Below are positions 1 through 10,464 of a DNA stretch of 64,000 bases, in pieces. The DNA is from Lantana camara (taxonomy: Eukaryota; Streptophyta; Magnoliopsida; Lamiales; Verbenaceae), in NCBI GenBank assembly GCA_037501455.1, contig CM074856.1, forward strand, positions 14,963,001-15,027,000, in the 5' to 3' direction. Position numbers and translations under genes: made by a program. The notes under the pieces are model-generated. The model did no database searches, was not told the DNA's origin, and was given only the letters and a program-made list of their open reading frames with translations. The number at the start of each line of letters is the position of its first letter. The stretch's first letter is position 1.

Positions 1-378
1 GTGAAGATATCCGATTAACGAATTATCCGAAATCCGACAACCGAATCCGTTTACCTGTTTCACATGTATTTTTCTACTAAAAATAAAAGATTAAAAATTC
101 AACATCATAATTCACTGTCAAATATTAAATCCATACACAGATTTATACAAATTCATAATCAAATATTAAATCCATACAACGATTCATAAAAACTCATATA
201 AATATCAAAGGTTCATAAGTTTAAAATCAACATCATATGTTATCAAAGGTTCATAAGTGAAAAATCAACACCATTCAAACATCAAATATCAAATACACTA
301 GTTTGATAATTTGTAGATAATATATTATTAAGTTTGTCAACATACTCCCACAAATAAATATATTAGGAAAGTTATACA

Positions 379-1890
379 TGTTGAGCGTAAAATTCGCATG
401 AATTTGAGTGTTAATTTGAATATATTCTATGACGTTTCTTGAGCTTATGTGTTTAATTTGCTCCATTTAGGTACTTTTTACATTGGAGTTAAGAAACGAG
501 AGAAAAATGCGAATTCGGAGCTAAGTGCGGAAAAAAAAAAGTGAATTTTGGCGAATAAGAAGGGGACACGCCTGTGTCCCACCCACAAAACAAACCGAGA
601 CAACCCCGTGTCTCGGTACAGGAGGTCGATGAGATAGGAGACACGGTCAGAAGAAATTGAGACACCCCTATGTCTCGGTATACACGATTTGAGCTTTACG
701 AAGATAGAGGTGACAAACATGAAGAAAAGGGGACACGGGCAAAGCGCCAACACGTTTTTAATAGACACGGGTGTGTAGTGGATTTGTGAAGGAAAGAGAC
801 ACGGCCGTGTCTCTTGTCGGCTGAATTTTTCCTGCAGCTTATAAATAGTGCGAGAATTATTATTTTGAACGTACGCTTTCAAAGATTGAAAACCTAGCAT
901 CTTAGGAGCGAGGCGACATCGGGAGAAGAGTTTTGAAGAGATTCGAGAAGATGAAAGGATTGAATCCTTTAAATAATTTCTTTAATTCCGGTTTTTATTT
1001 ATTGCTTTAATCATCAAACTAATTCCTCTAAGTTTTGTTTTAATTCGTTAGAATGTTTAGATTCGTTTTTCTGGATTTCATGAATATATAGGGTTTTGTT
1101 TTTGAGAATTTATTTTGACTTGATGAACATGAATTCCTTTAATGTAATTCCTTTGATTTTTATGAGTTTTTAGTTAACCATGAGTAGCTAAATCCCTAGG
1201 GCTAGGGGAGTGATGGATTATGCATGCTAAGTGTTTGATATAATGCTTGAATGATTTGTGTTAATTCTAAGTTATGAAAATCTTGGTTTTAATTTAATTG
1301 CAGCGGTTTGGCCAACCTTAGCTTAATCTAGGATTGCCTAATTGTCGAAAGATTGATGGTAATTGTGATATTTTCATAACTAGTGGATTTAGGGTTTAAA
1401 GAAATTTAACTTATAATCCATACAACTTGTAAATCTTATTCCATGCCAAGCCGCTAGAGTTTGATTTGCACTAGTCTTGATCATATTGGTTTAATTGGTT
1501 ATTGATGATTGTGAGAACAATGTTGAAATTATTTCAACACTCGTTTATACTTTGAAAAAGGATAATACGAATCTAAGTGGCTAGGTTGTAGAATTGCACT
1601 TGCCAAACGAGTATTATATTGAATCATGCATGCATACTTATTGCTCCCCGGCCTAATTAGTCTCTTGATTTTATCCGTGCGTTGAATTACTATTTTGATT
1701 AGTTTAGTTAATTGTTAGATTTCTTTGCTAGTAATTTAGATAATCAGCTTGATAATCGATCGGTCTTTAGAGTAGAACTAAGTATAAAAGTAGAGATTGA
1801 TTTCCCTTCCCTGTGGGTACGATCCTATTGTGCTACGAGTATATTTACAATGTACACTTACACGATTGGTTTTAACTTAAAATCACAACA
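379..1890 (+). mobile_element. Solo LTR, Ty3/gypsy (Tat/Athila-like)
   Basis: A 1,512-bp block starts with TG and ends with CA. It is flanked by ATACA (374-378) and GTACA (1891-1895), a 5-bp target duplication with one mismatch. Near the 3' end it has the segment CCCTGTGGGTACGATCCT (about 1809), which I recognise from plus-strand LTR ends of plant Tat/Athila gypsy elements. No gag or pol is attached, so recombination between two LTRs probably removed the rest. The 560-815 part holds several GACACGG..GTGTC palindromes. It is nested inside the hAT-like element. Confidence 0.72.
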
Positions 1891-2024
1891 GTACACTCAT
1901 AAGTATAAGATATAATTCATAATATATGTTCAATGTTATTACTTATTAATGAATATTATTAATAATATAATATATGTTTATTGCTATTATTTTTTTATAA
2001 TTTTCAAATGATTATATAATTTCT

Positions 2025-2029
<5 letters not shown>

Positions 2030-2078
<49 letters not shown>
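2030..2078. repeat. (TA)n microsatellite
   Basis: An uninterrupted run of about 25 TA units near the right end of the hAT-like element. Similar runs occur at 31055 and 38650. Confidence 0.9.
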
Positions 2079-2082
<4 letters not shown>

Positions 2083-2277
2083 CGGATACGGATTATGGAT
2101 AATTCGGATAATAAACGGATCGGATGTCTGATTATCGTGTCCTTATCCGTTTATAATTTGGATATCTATAATCGGATTCGAATAATATCCTCTTTGAATG
2201 GATATGGACAATATCCTCTCTAAAAGGATTCGGACGCGAACGGATATCAGATTTTTGGATATCCATTTACAGCCCTA

Positions 2278-2856
2278 TATACTTGTCTCCTCTGATTGCA
2301 AGAAAACTTTAATTTGTAACGTGTGTTGTCGTGTAAAACAAACTCGAGCACCTTTTCCTAATAGTACGAGTGAAACGATGCATGTTTTTTATCTGATTCA
2401 TTGTGACATTTGGGGACCTTATGGTACAACATCACATACTGGTACTCATTATTTTTTGACGATAGTGGATGATTACAGTCGTGCAACTTGGGTGTATCTG
2501 ATGAAACAGAAATCTGAAACCAAAACCTACCTACTGCTCTTTTTCAATTGGGTTTTCACGCAGTATAATTTAAAGGCGGAAGTCTTGAGAACGGATAACG
2601 ACCTAGAATTCATGCATGCTGATTTGAGAAAATATTATGCTGAACATGGGATGGAACATCAAACTACTTGTGTGTACACCCCTCAACAAAATGGGATTGT
2701 TGAGCGCAAGCATAGGCATATTTTGGTGGTTGCCCATCCAGGCACAACTTCCGATCAAGTTTTGAGGAGAATATGTTTTAATCACTGCATATTTTATCAA
2801 CCTTATGCCTCTCCAGGTACTAAATAACAAGACACCCTATGAAGTTTTTGTATAGT
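2278..2856 (+). pseudogene. Ty1/copia pol fragment: end of the GAG-pre-integrase domain plus integrase core
   Basis: The reading frame from about 2278 to 2827 shows the CxxC tail of the pre-integrase domain (KQTRAPFP). The integrase core follows: first catalytic Asp in CDIWGP, then TIVDDYSRATWVYL, second Asp in RTDN, and catalytic Glu in NGIVERKHRH. All three DDE residues are present in this frame. Downstream the protein drifts out of frame; the LNNKTPYE motif is in another frame near 2820. The sequence stops abruptly at an AT-rich repeat. The upstream part is interrupted by the hAT-like element. There is no gag, RT or LTR, so this is a dead fragment. In copia elements integrase inserts the cDNA into chromosomes. 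Confidence 0.85.
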
Positions 2857-3245
2857 GAAATGAAAGTACGTTGCACGTTTATCATTTAGTTTTATTTAAA
2901 TAAGTTTAGCTATTATGTTTATTGAATAAATTAAAATATTAAAAATATCTAATTTGAATAAATAAATATAATAATATTTTTGATGAATTATTTTGATCTT
3001 AGAAAACTACACATACAAAAATATTTACATGAAATCTCGACTTCAAATTATGTACAATAAATAGAAATTCAAAGCAGAGAAACATTCAAATAAATAAAAA
3101 ATAAAAATATTTGAAATTATATTATTATATATAAAAAAGATTTTAAGTGTATAATAATTTGTTCAAATAATTCTAGCTTTTAAGCATAAGTAATAGTTTA
3201 TAACTTTCAAATATATTTAATAAATAAAAAGACGTATATAAAAAA
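2857..3245. repeat. AT-rich repeat family, copy 1 (continues after the MITE to about 3830)
   Basis: This block is clearly related to 33203-33580; both contain the string TTCTAGCTTTTAAGCATAAG. Its first 120 bp or so are also related, in inverted orientation, to 6455-6575. The terminal part contains a short hairpin-like ACGTTGCACGT. These could be ends of a long-TIR DNA element or Helitron-type termini; I cannot decide. A MITE sits inside it at 3246, and the sequence resumes after 3780 with TATAGACAAAAACC, as in the other copy. Confidence 0.55.
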
Positions 3246-3771
3246 GGGTTAATCCTGATCGGCCCCCTGTCCTTTGGGGGGTTTTATACTTTTCCCCATA
3301 TACTTTGATTTTTAGCATTTACCCCCCTAACATTTGAAAAATATTACACTTAACCCCTTAAAAAAAATTTATCCGTTGATTTCTCCTTCATCACGGCAAC
3401 ACAAGCTTCAAGGCCACCTCCATCATGTTCATCTCTCCAAGGAGAACAAAGCCCATACCCCAGTCGACCCTATTAGCCTCTAAAAGCTTCGTTCATCGTA
3501 CGTCGTCTTTAACCGATGATTTTTGCTTTGTCGGTTGTCGGATTTTGATTTTGAGACCATTGTTATGTTCCTTGCATCGAGAGCTTCAATTTGATATATA
3601 ATATCAACACATTTGTGATTAGCTTTGTATAGATTTGCTCTATTAAAGTTTGTTACAAGGGGTTAACTATGATATTTCTCAAAGGTTATGATGGTAAATG
3701 CTAAAAATCAAAGCATCGGGGGAAAAGTGCAAAACCCCCCAAAGGATAGGGGGGGTGATCGGGATTAGCCC
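3246..3771. mobile_element. Mutator-like MITE with long terminal inverted repeats
   Basis: A 526-bp block with inverted ends of over 100 bp, starting GGGTTAATCC and ending GGATTAGCCC, each followed inward by a C-rich stretch around TCCTTTGGGGGGTTTT. It is flanked by TATAAAAAA (3237-3245) and TATAAAGAA (3772-3780), a 9-bp target duplication with one mismatch, as is usual for Mutator-like elements. A related repeat copy near 33545-33570 lacks it and serves as an empty site. It has no coding capacity. Confidence 0.75.
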
Positions 3772-3829
3772 TATAAAGAATATAGACAAAAACCTAAAAG
3801 ATCATATAAAATGCTATATTAATTATATA

Positions 3830-4639
3830 TACTTTATTCTTTCTATTGTTTGATATATTTTCTTTAATATAATTTGTGATTTAGTTTTAATTTTCTTTAT
3901 GAAGTTTTGGAGAATCTTTTCGTTGTCATTCAAAATGTAAAGTTATATTCACTTTCAAAACTATGACTTTTGCACCTTATCTTTCTCTATAATTTTGATC
4001 TCGATTCCATCATTTAAGATGAAAATATTGTTTTTTTTTTTTTTAATTTCATAGAAATTGTAGTTTTGGTATATGATCATCACCCTTGGGTTCCTTCCTA
4101 ATCTCTCTTTTCTCTCAGTTTATCTCCTATTCTTTCTTATACCTTTTATGATTCCTCTTCCTTATTTATAGATATCAGAGTCCTCTTAGCCACAATTACT
4201 AGTTTTTTTATTGACCTAGATTTGTTCTTATCTTCAAACTTAGTTATGAGATATTTCATAGAATCTCATATGTGCTAACCTCTCTTGGTTTTACTCTCAC
4301 CGGTTCGCCTCACGCCGCTTCCTTAGTTTGCCACCTGATAGACAACTGACCAACCTACTCCTCGGGTGAGTTAATCTTAGGTTGGTTCCATTATAGGCCC
4401 AATGAGTATGTCCGCAACAATCACTAATTTTAGTATAATTACCTTAAACTAAATATCCATCTCTCAAAACTGTAGGTTTGACATATAATCATTTTCAATA
4501 TTACCTCATTTCCTAAAAATCTTCATCTTCTTCTCCATAATTGTAGTTTGATTTAATGAGTATTTCTATTTTTCTTTCTCCATCTTCTTCCTATCTTCTT
4601 TCTATTTTTTTTATTTGATTTCACAATCGAAAAATGCTC
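3830..4639. other. No gene seen; AT-rich spacer
   Basis: I read both strands here and found no protein motif, RNA gene or clear repeat boundary. It contains poly-T runs and pyrimidine-rich stretches (about 4020-4160 and 4500-4620). It may be decayed LINE or repeat sequence beyond recognition. Confidence 0.4.
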
Positions 4640-6080
4640 ATTGTAGTTTTAGCTAAAGTTCTAGCTTCTGCACCCCCAATTAGTTCCTTAAGTTGTTTAT
4701 ACCTTCCATACCCAGAATTCTACTAACCTACTACTTTAAATCATTTGACATATAAGGTGCGAACAATACATGTAATTAGCTAAAATTTAATTTGAGACCC
4801 AACGTCTTGGAAAACGCCTCAACCACACTTTGAATACACTTTGCTCCGTCCACGGTTGCTTTGGCTCCCAATATTAAGTTGTCCACAAAAAGCAAGTTTG
4901 AGATGTCCTCAATTATATACGTAAGTTGTTCCATGTAGAGTACAAACAAATAAGATGAGAGTAATTGCCTTATCTAATGCCACACATCCGCACAGCCTCC
5001 ATCGGTTCACCATTCTATACAGTTTTTTATTGTATCCTCTACATTCTACTCATAATGATATTGATGGTTTTCTTCGAAAATTTGAAAAAAGTTGAAGTTT
5101 TTCTCAAAAAATTATACTGTATTTTGTCGTACGCCTTTTCAATATTCAATTTCAGCACCATGCCCTTTTTTATCGTTGGATTGATGTAGCATTCATAACA
5201 CTTCTTTAGGCATCAAGATATTGTAATGGGTGTCTCGGTCGGGAATGAAGCTATTCTGGTTCGATCTTATAATTTCTTTGATATACGGCTTAAAGGGAGT
5301 ATAATCATCTTGGTAATCATTTTTTAGCAATATATTAACATAATGACCCAAAACTCGTTTATTTTTCTAGAGAATTAATTTTTTAAATTAGGCAAATAAA
5401 CAATTGATAATCCTTCTTGGGAATTGATTCTCTCTTCGTGAAATCATTGATGAAGTTCACTATAAAGCCTTCAACTATATCCTAATAGGTTTTAAAAAAG
5501 TAAGTTCGGAAAACATCTACTCCTAGTGCTTTGTAAAGGTGCATGCTCTTCACTATCCTCAAGATTTTCTCATTTGAGGTCATTCTTGCCAAGTTATTTT
5601 TCTGCTAACACCTTAGGGTTCGTTGGTGCAAGCTAATACCAAGACTCATCACCTCTTTAATGGTATCTCCATTGAATAGTTTGGTGTAGTACTCCCAAGT
5701 GTGTGGCTTCAGTTGATCATTATTGGTTGCCCATTCATTGCTTATTTTGATAGCATTCATCTGGTTCCTCATTCTTCTCGTTATGGTTGAGAGATGAAAG
5801 AATCGTGCTTGTTTATCCCTTGAATTGGAGTCAATTAATTCTCGATTCTTAAAACTAAATAATCTCTTCTTGTTGTAATAGTTTGTTATATCCTGCCATC
5901 AATTCTTTCTCCAAATCTTTTGAATATTTATCTTGCTTGGCTCATGCATAATGCTTTGAAAATTCCTTGTATTTTTTTTTTCTTTTTTCGAGCACATTGA
6001 AAACTATTCAAGGACCATTATTTCGGAGTAATGATCCCAAGTCAAAATGTCCTTCAAGTTTTGATTTGGCCAATAAGTCG
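4640..6080 (-). pseudogene. L1-type LINE ORF2 fragment, reverse transcriptase region
   Basis: Read on the minus strand from 6080 downwards, it shows successive pieces of a plant L1 reverse transcriptase. DKQARFFHLSTITRRMRNQM and NAIK..EWATNNDQLK come first, then QNSFIPDRDTHYN, then VLKLNIEKAYDK (palm motif with catalytic Asp context). Next comes LLFVDNLILGAKAT, where the FADD box has become FVDN. Near 4690 it ends with RILGMEGINNLRN. The pieces lie in several frames with stops. RT in LINEs copies the RNA at the target site; this copy has lost an active-site Asp and cannot work. Endonuclease and 3' end are not recognisable here. Confidence 0.8.
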
Positions 6081-6454
6081 TGTATTGCTACTTTGGAAAA
6101 TGTAGATCTAAATTGATAACATCAATTGAATTTTAAGAAATAATAGTGTCTAAAGTCAACCAGATGAACACTTAGATAAAAGAGGTTTAAGACAATGGAA
6201 ATTATTGGAACACAAGTTTAAATAAATTAGATTTGTCAATGAGACTTGTGTTTCTTGAGTAACTGTGTTGCATCTACACGCATTATAACTATGTATTTCA
6301 CTTTAATAAATTTAATTTACATGTTAACTTCAAGTATTCATGACATATGTTGCTTGTGTGGTTTGTAGTTTATTAGATGTTATTATCGTTCATAATTTGA
6401 AATAAATATTTTTTACAAATGATTTTATGCATTCAATTTTTCAAAATTTCAAAA
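6081..6454. other. No gene seen; spacer between LINE fragment and inverted repeat end
   Basis: AT-rich sequence without recognisable protein or RNA signal on either strand. It may be the interior of the element whose end lies at 6455-6575. Confidence 0.35.
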
Positions 6455-6575
6455 AAAATTATTATGTTTATTTAATTAAATCAGATATTATTAATATTTA
6501 AATTTATTGAACAAACATAATAGTAATATTTATTTAAAATCAAATGATAAACATGCAAAGCACGTTGATTTCTAC
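6455..6575. repeat. AT-rich repeat end, inverted relative to 2857
   Basis: The reverse complement of this stretch aligns with the start of the 2857 block, including TTTATCATTTGATTTTA and TATTATGTTTGTTCAATAAA. It ends with a short hairpin-like GTGCTTTGCATG segment next to LINE sequence. Together with 2857 it makes an imperfect inverted pair about 3.7 kb apart, but the two outer flanks differ, so I do not claim one element. Confidence 0.45.
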
Positions 6576-6935
6576 TAACCTACTGCTTTAAATCATTTGA
6601 CACATAAGGTGCGAAAAACACCTGTAATTTGCTGAAATTTAATTTGAGATCCAATACCTTGCGAAACGCCTTAACCACACTTTGAATGCACTTTGTTCCA
6701 TCCACAGTTGCTTTGGCTCCCAATATTAAGTTGTCCAAAAAAAGCAAGTTTGAGATGTGAGGCCTTTTCTGACATACCGTAATTGGCTTCCAAGTCTGGC
6801 TGAAATGGTCTCCTCGATTATATATGTAAGTTGTTCCATGTAGAGTACAACAAATAAGGTGAGAGTGATTGCCTTATCTAATGCCACACATTCGTACAGG
6901 CTCTGTTGGTTCATCATTCTATAGAATTTTCGACA
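6576..6935 (-). pseudogene. Second L1-type LINE RT fragment
   Basis: The minus strand repeats the region found near 4740-5010: a catalytic-box neighbourhood (FFGQLNIGSQS in a shifted frame) and the stretch CTTTAAATCATTTGACACATA shared with the other copies. It includes a short insert relative to the first copy, around 6755-6815. There are several stops and frame changes. It is truncated on the left by the inverted AT-rich repeat. Confidence 0.65.
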
Positions 6936-7038
6936 TTCTAAATTGTGGTATATTTAGTCGTAAGAAACCAAAATTGTTATTTGTACTTTTACGTATTTAA
7001 TTTATATTTTATTATATAAACTAAAGGAAGATTATATG

Positions 7039-7791
7039 TGATGGGGCTAAAACACGCTTGACCTTCGTTTTGACAAGGGGCGTCATCAGCGTGTGACACG
7101 TGGAAGCCCTAGCCCCACATATGCCACCCTTGGGACGAGCCTCGCCCTCGTTCCCAAGTATGTTCCAATCCCTCAAGGAGTTAATTCCCGAGCGTGAGAT
7201 ACTGCGACCCTCAATGCCCTCGTGCACTCACCCTCTGAGGTACCTTCCCGCATAGGCAAACAAAGGAATGGGCTTTCCTCTTGGGTTTCATGGCATTAGC
7301 CCAGGTGCCCCTCCATGGCCTGTATTAAACCTGAGCATGCATCTAGCCCTCGGTATCAACCCCTAAAATGTCTCTCTGACACAAGGTACACACCTGCCCA
7401 CCTGCCACTGTTACCCGCCACCAACTTTCCATTAGCTTTTGCAGGAGATTCCTCCTAGGTTTTTCCTCAGCACTCCACGTGTTAGGGCAACACTGGGCAA
7501 GGACCACACGGTGACAATTAACTATAAATAAGGGAGTTCATCCCCTTCACTGTAAGCAAGCTTCCATACTCTAGCTCTGCAACTCTTTCTTCTTCAAGTT
7601 CATAGTCTGACTTGAGTGTCGGAGAGCCAAACTGGGCATCACCCCCATTTCCTCCAGCTTGGCCTTCCGATCATTTTCTTTTTGGTGTTTGTCCTAGAAG
7701 GTTGAACCCTTACCTTTTCCGAAGAATTCCATTTGAGCTCCATCCCCTGTTTCCCCACACTAATCTGGACACCTCAGATTCAGACCCATCA
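7039..7791 (+). repeat. 5' LTR of gypsy A
   Basis: 753 bp, TG...CA. It matches the split 3' LTR (18542-18866 plus 32014-32499) and, more distantly, the LTR at 55235-56053. Relative to the 3' LTR it lacks about 20 bp before the TATA box and a GC-rich piece found near 18809-18821. Confidence 0.9.
7523..7534 (+). promoter_or_regulatory. Probable LTR TATA box (gypsy A, 5' LTR)
   Basis: TATAAATAAGGG, about 260 bp before the LTR end. The same box occurs in the 3' LTR (about 32200) and as TATAAATAT in gypsy B (55778). Position and conservation suggest the RNA polymerase II start for the element's genomic RNA. Confidence 0.55.
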
Positions 7792-7815
7792 TTTTTGGCG
7801 CTGCCTGTGGGAAAC
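7792..7815 (+). other. Primer binding region of gypsy A
   Basis: Directly after the 5' LTR lies TTTTTGGCGCTGCCTGTGGG, the kind of TGGCGC-led block found next to LTRs of plant Tat/Athila elements, where a tRNA 3' end primes minus-strand DNA. I do not assign the tRNA. In gypsy B the same place reads TTTTTTGTGTCGTCTGTTGG, which is more decayed. Confidence 0.5.
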
Positions 7816-7869
7816 CACTAATTTCCTGTCTTTTCCTTTGCTAGTTGAGAAACAAACACAATCTTCACC

Positions 7870-9694
7870 ATGGTCACCACCAGATGATGCCTCCACCTGG
7901 CTACACCTTAACCCCATCACTTCCCATGGTTCAACCATACCACGCTGGTCAGATTCAGCTCCCAGTGGTGGTTCCTAGAGAGATTGAGGGGGTGGAAATG
8001 CCCCCAATAACACAAAGGCAGCTACAAGCTGTGTACGCTCAATGTGAAGTTCAAGCAGCCCAGAAGGCTTGGAAGAACTTCACCGCCACTTATTTTCCCT
8101 CAGGGAAGGCCGCTCAAATAGCCCCTCCTTTGGGAGGATGGCAATTCCATCCACTCATGGCGGCCCAAGCTATTTTACAAGCCCGACCACCACCTCCACC
8201 AGTCAACGAGAAGGAGGTTTCCCCGAGGGGAGAACAGGAACACTTACAGGTTGATAAGGGAAAAGAGCCTGTGGCAAGAATTGATGTTGACGACGAGGCT
8301 CACTCCCAGGCCTCGAAACGGGGCAGCAAAGCGTGAGAAGAAGATCCCAACCTCCTTGCGGTTGTGCAAGACCAGCTGCAGGGGTTGCAGGATATGGTGG
8401 GACAGATCTCTCGAGCGCAGTCTCAAGCTCCCCAAGCTGGGGGCGAGAGAGCCAATGCCAGTGACGCCCGCCGCCAAGTCCGACAAAAACATGCTCCTCG
8501 ACACCAGGAGCAGGAGGAAAATTACGAAAATTATGATCCCGAGGGGGGATATCACCACCCCTAGCGAGGGGTTCTCCCCTCGTAGAAGAAGTTCTGATGG
8601 CCCAAGCTGGAATGGGCAAAGTATCCATCTCCATCAATTACTATGACGGAACTACCGACCCTGCAGAACATTTAGACCATTTTTTGTATCTTATGCACCT
8701 GTACGAGCACTCCAGTCACTATTGGCCCAAGATTTTTGTCACTTCCCTCGTGGTAATGGCTCAGGAGTGGTACAAGCGGCTGTCTGCCCGTTCGATTAGG
8801 TCATACGTGGATCTCACTAATGCCTTCCTGAATCACTTCAATTCCCTGAAGGCTCCAGTCACTATACCAACGGCCCTTTACAAATTGGTCCAAGGCGAGC
8901 ATGAGCCCCTCCGATCTTTCTTTGGTTGCTTTAACAAGGAGGTGCTCTTGGTGGAAAGGCCCTCGATGGACTTTTTGATCCATGTACTCTTCAAGGCTGT
9001 CAATCATAAACAGTATGTGAGCAAGAAGTTCGCTGACGCTATTTTTAAGAAAAGGCCAGTATCACTCATGGCCATGAGAAAGATCGCTGAGCCGTATTTC
9101 GTGCTCGAGGATATGTATGGATCAAATGCCCCGAGGCAGCCCAGCCACCCAAAGAACGAGTGGGGGCGAGATGAACCCTACAAGGAGCGGCGCAAGTCAT
9201 GCCCTCCGCCTCGCAGATTCGAGTGCATCCCTCTCAACAGGCCCATCTCTGAGATCTACTCTCTTTCAGACAAGAAACTCTTCAAAAGGCCTCAGAAATT
9301 GAGGGAAACGGTGTCTCAGAAGCGCTTGGGAAAATACTGCACCTTCCACAAGAAGAAAGGGCACGACACTGATGAGTACCGCTAGCTAGAAAATGAAATA
9401 GAAAGGTTTATCGCTGGAGGCCACTTGAAGGAATTTGTGAAGGTTTTGGAACGTTATAATGAACGCTGCAACGAGCAGACCAGAGAGAGAAGGAGGAGTC
9501 TGTCACGCCCAAGGAGCCCCCGAGGGCGAGGGCCGAAGAGCAGCACCCGAGGCAAACAGAAGATGTCTGATCAAGAAAACGTTCTATTTGCGATTATCCA
9601 TATGATCGCTGGAGGCTCCTCGGGAGGGGATTCCAATGCCTCTCACTGTCGTTATGTGCGGAGCTGCGACCAATGTCCCTCGGCACCTAAATAA
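7870..9694 (+). pseudogene. gag: gag of gypsy A (broken)
   Basis: Capsid/nucleocapsid precursor. An N-terminal Pro-rich part (7884-8336, PPPGYTLTP, YHAGQIQLPVV) is followed by the retrotransposon gag core (8597-9380: DPAEHLDHFLYLMHLYEHSS, VMAQEWYKRL, NAFLNHFNSLKAP). Then comes a Cys/His cluster CTFHKKKGHDTDEYR, in which the last Cys is Tyr. A basic Arg/Ser-rich tail ends near 9694. Start: ATG at 7870 matches the start of gag in gypsy B. A deletion of over 200 bp puts it directly before a stop, so the rest is out of frame. Further shifts lie near 8336 and 8563, and there is a TAG at 9383 where B has CAG. Confidence 0.85.
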
Positions 9695-9714
9695 ATTTAT
9701 GCCATCAAGGAAGC

Positions 9715-10464
9715 GAGCGTCAACAACCCTAAGGAAAATTCAGTGATAGGGATTTAGGGCATATTGTAACACCCCGCGGGGCAAGTGAAACCTCTGATTA
9801 CCCCATGGTGGTTAGCCTAGATGTCCACAATCACATTGTAAAGAGGGTTTTGGTTGATAGTGGAAGCTCCATTAATGTTCTGTCTTACACCACTTTCTAG
9901 AAAATGAATATCACCAGCATTCCTCTAGAGCCCCTCAAAACGGTCCTCATTGGCTTTGGGGGATCCGGGGTTGTCCCTCGAGGACAGATTCGCTTGGCCA
10001 CCTTTTTTGGTCACGCCCCACAGCGAAGGACCCTCATGGTCACATATGCGGTGGTAGAAATTGAGATCCCTTATAACAACATAATCGGGCGACCTGCCCT
10101 CATTGATTTCAAGGCTATCATCTCTACTTACCACCAGAAGATCAAGTTCCCTACTCCCGAGGGGGTTGGCGAGGTTCTCTGCAACGTCAAAGAGGCATGG
10201 GAATGCTCCATGTTGTCCTTCAAAAAGCCCAAAGCCGAAAAGGCATTCCAGATTGGGTCCACTAAAAAGTCGATGGACTTTCCCAGCCTAGATGAGGACG
10301 GTCCCGTGCGAAAAAGGGCCAAACTGAATAAAAAGAAAAACAAGAAGAAGGATCCTAACACTGGAGGCAATCCCGAGAGCGCCCCTCCTTGGGGCAGTTT
10401 TGGGAATCATCCTCTGACGAAGAGGCAGATGAAGGCGAAAAAAAGGGCTCTGATAATCGCTTAA
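9715..10464 (+). pseudogene. Aspartic protease region of gypsy A pol (broken)
   Basis: The retroviral-type aspartic protease matures Gag-Pol. VKRVLVDSGSSINVL carries the catalytic DSG triad (about 9840-9885), followed by IPLEPLKTVLIGFGGSG, IEIPYNNIIGRPAL and STYHQKIKFPTPEGVGEV. A Lys-rich linker (KLNKKKNKKK) leads towards RT. A TAG at 9898 interrupts the domain where gypsy B has CAA, and the frame is lost after about 10400. The order and motifs match gypsy B at 58244-59000. Confidence 0.82.

Larger units (their letters stand above)
1..2277. mobile_element. hAT-like DNA element, left end cut by the window edge, split by a solo LTR
   Basis: The right end reads, on the opposite strand, TAGGGCTGTAAATGG, which resembles a hAT-type terminal inverted repeat. 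Both ends are rich in ATCCG/CGGAT subterminal motifs: positions 1-55 on the left and about 2085-2265 on the right. The left terminus itself lies just upstream of base 1, so the target duplication cannot be checked. No transposase is visible, so this is probably a non-autonomous copy. It sits in a Ty1/copia integrase fragment that resumes at 2278. The superfamily call rests on the terminus and subterminal repeats only. Confidence 0.55.

Noticed and set aside
8203..8637. Minus-strand frame of 144 codons opposite gag of gypsy A
   Set aside because: Antisense shadow of gag with no counterpart motif in gypsy B.
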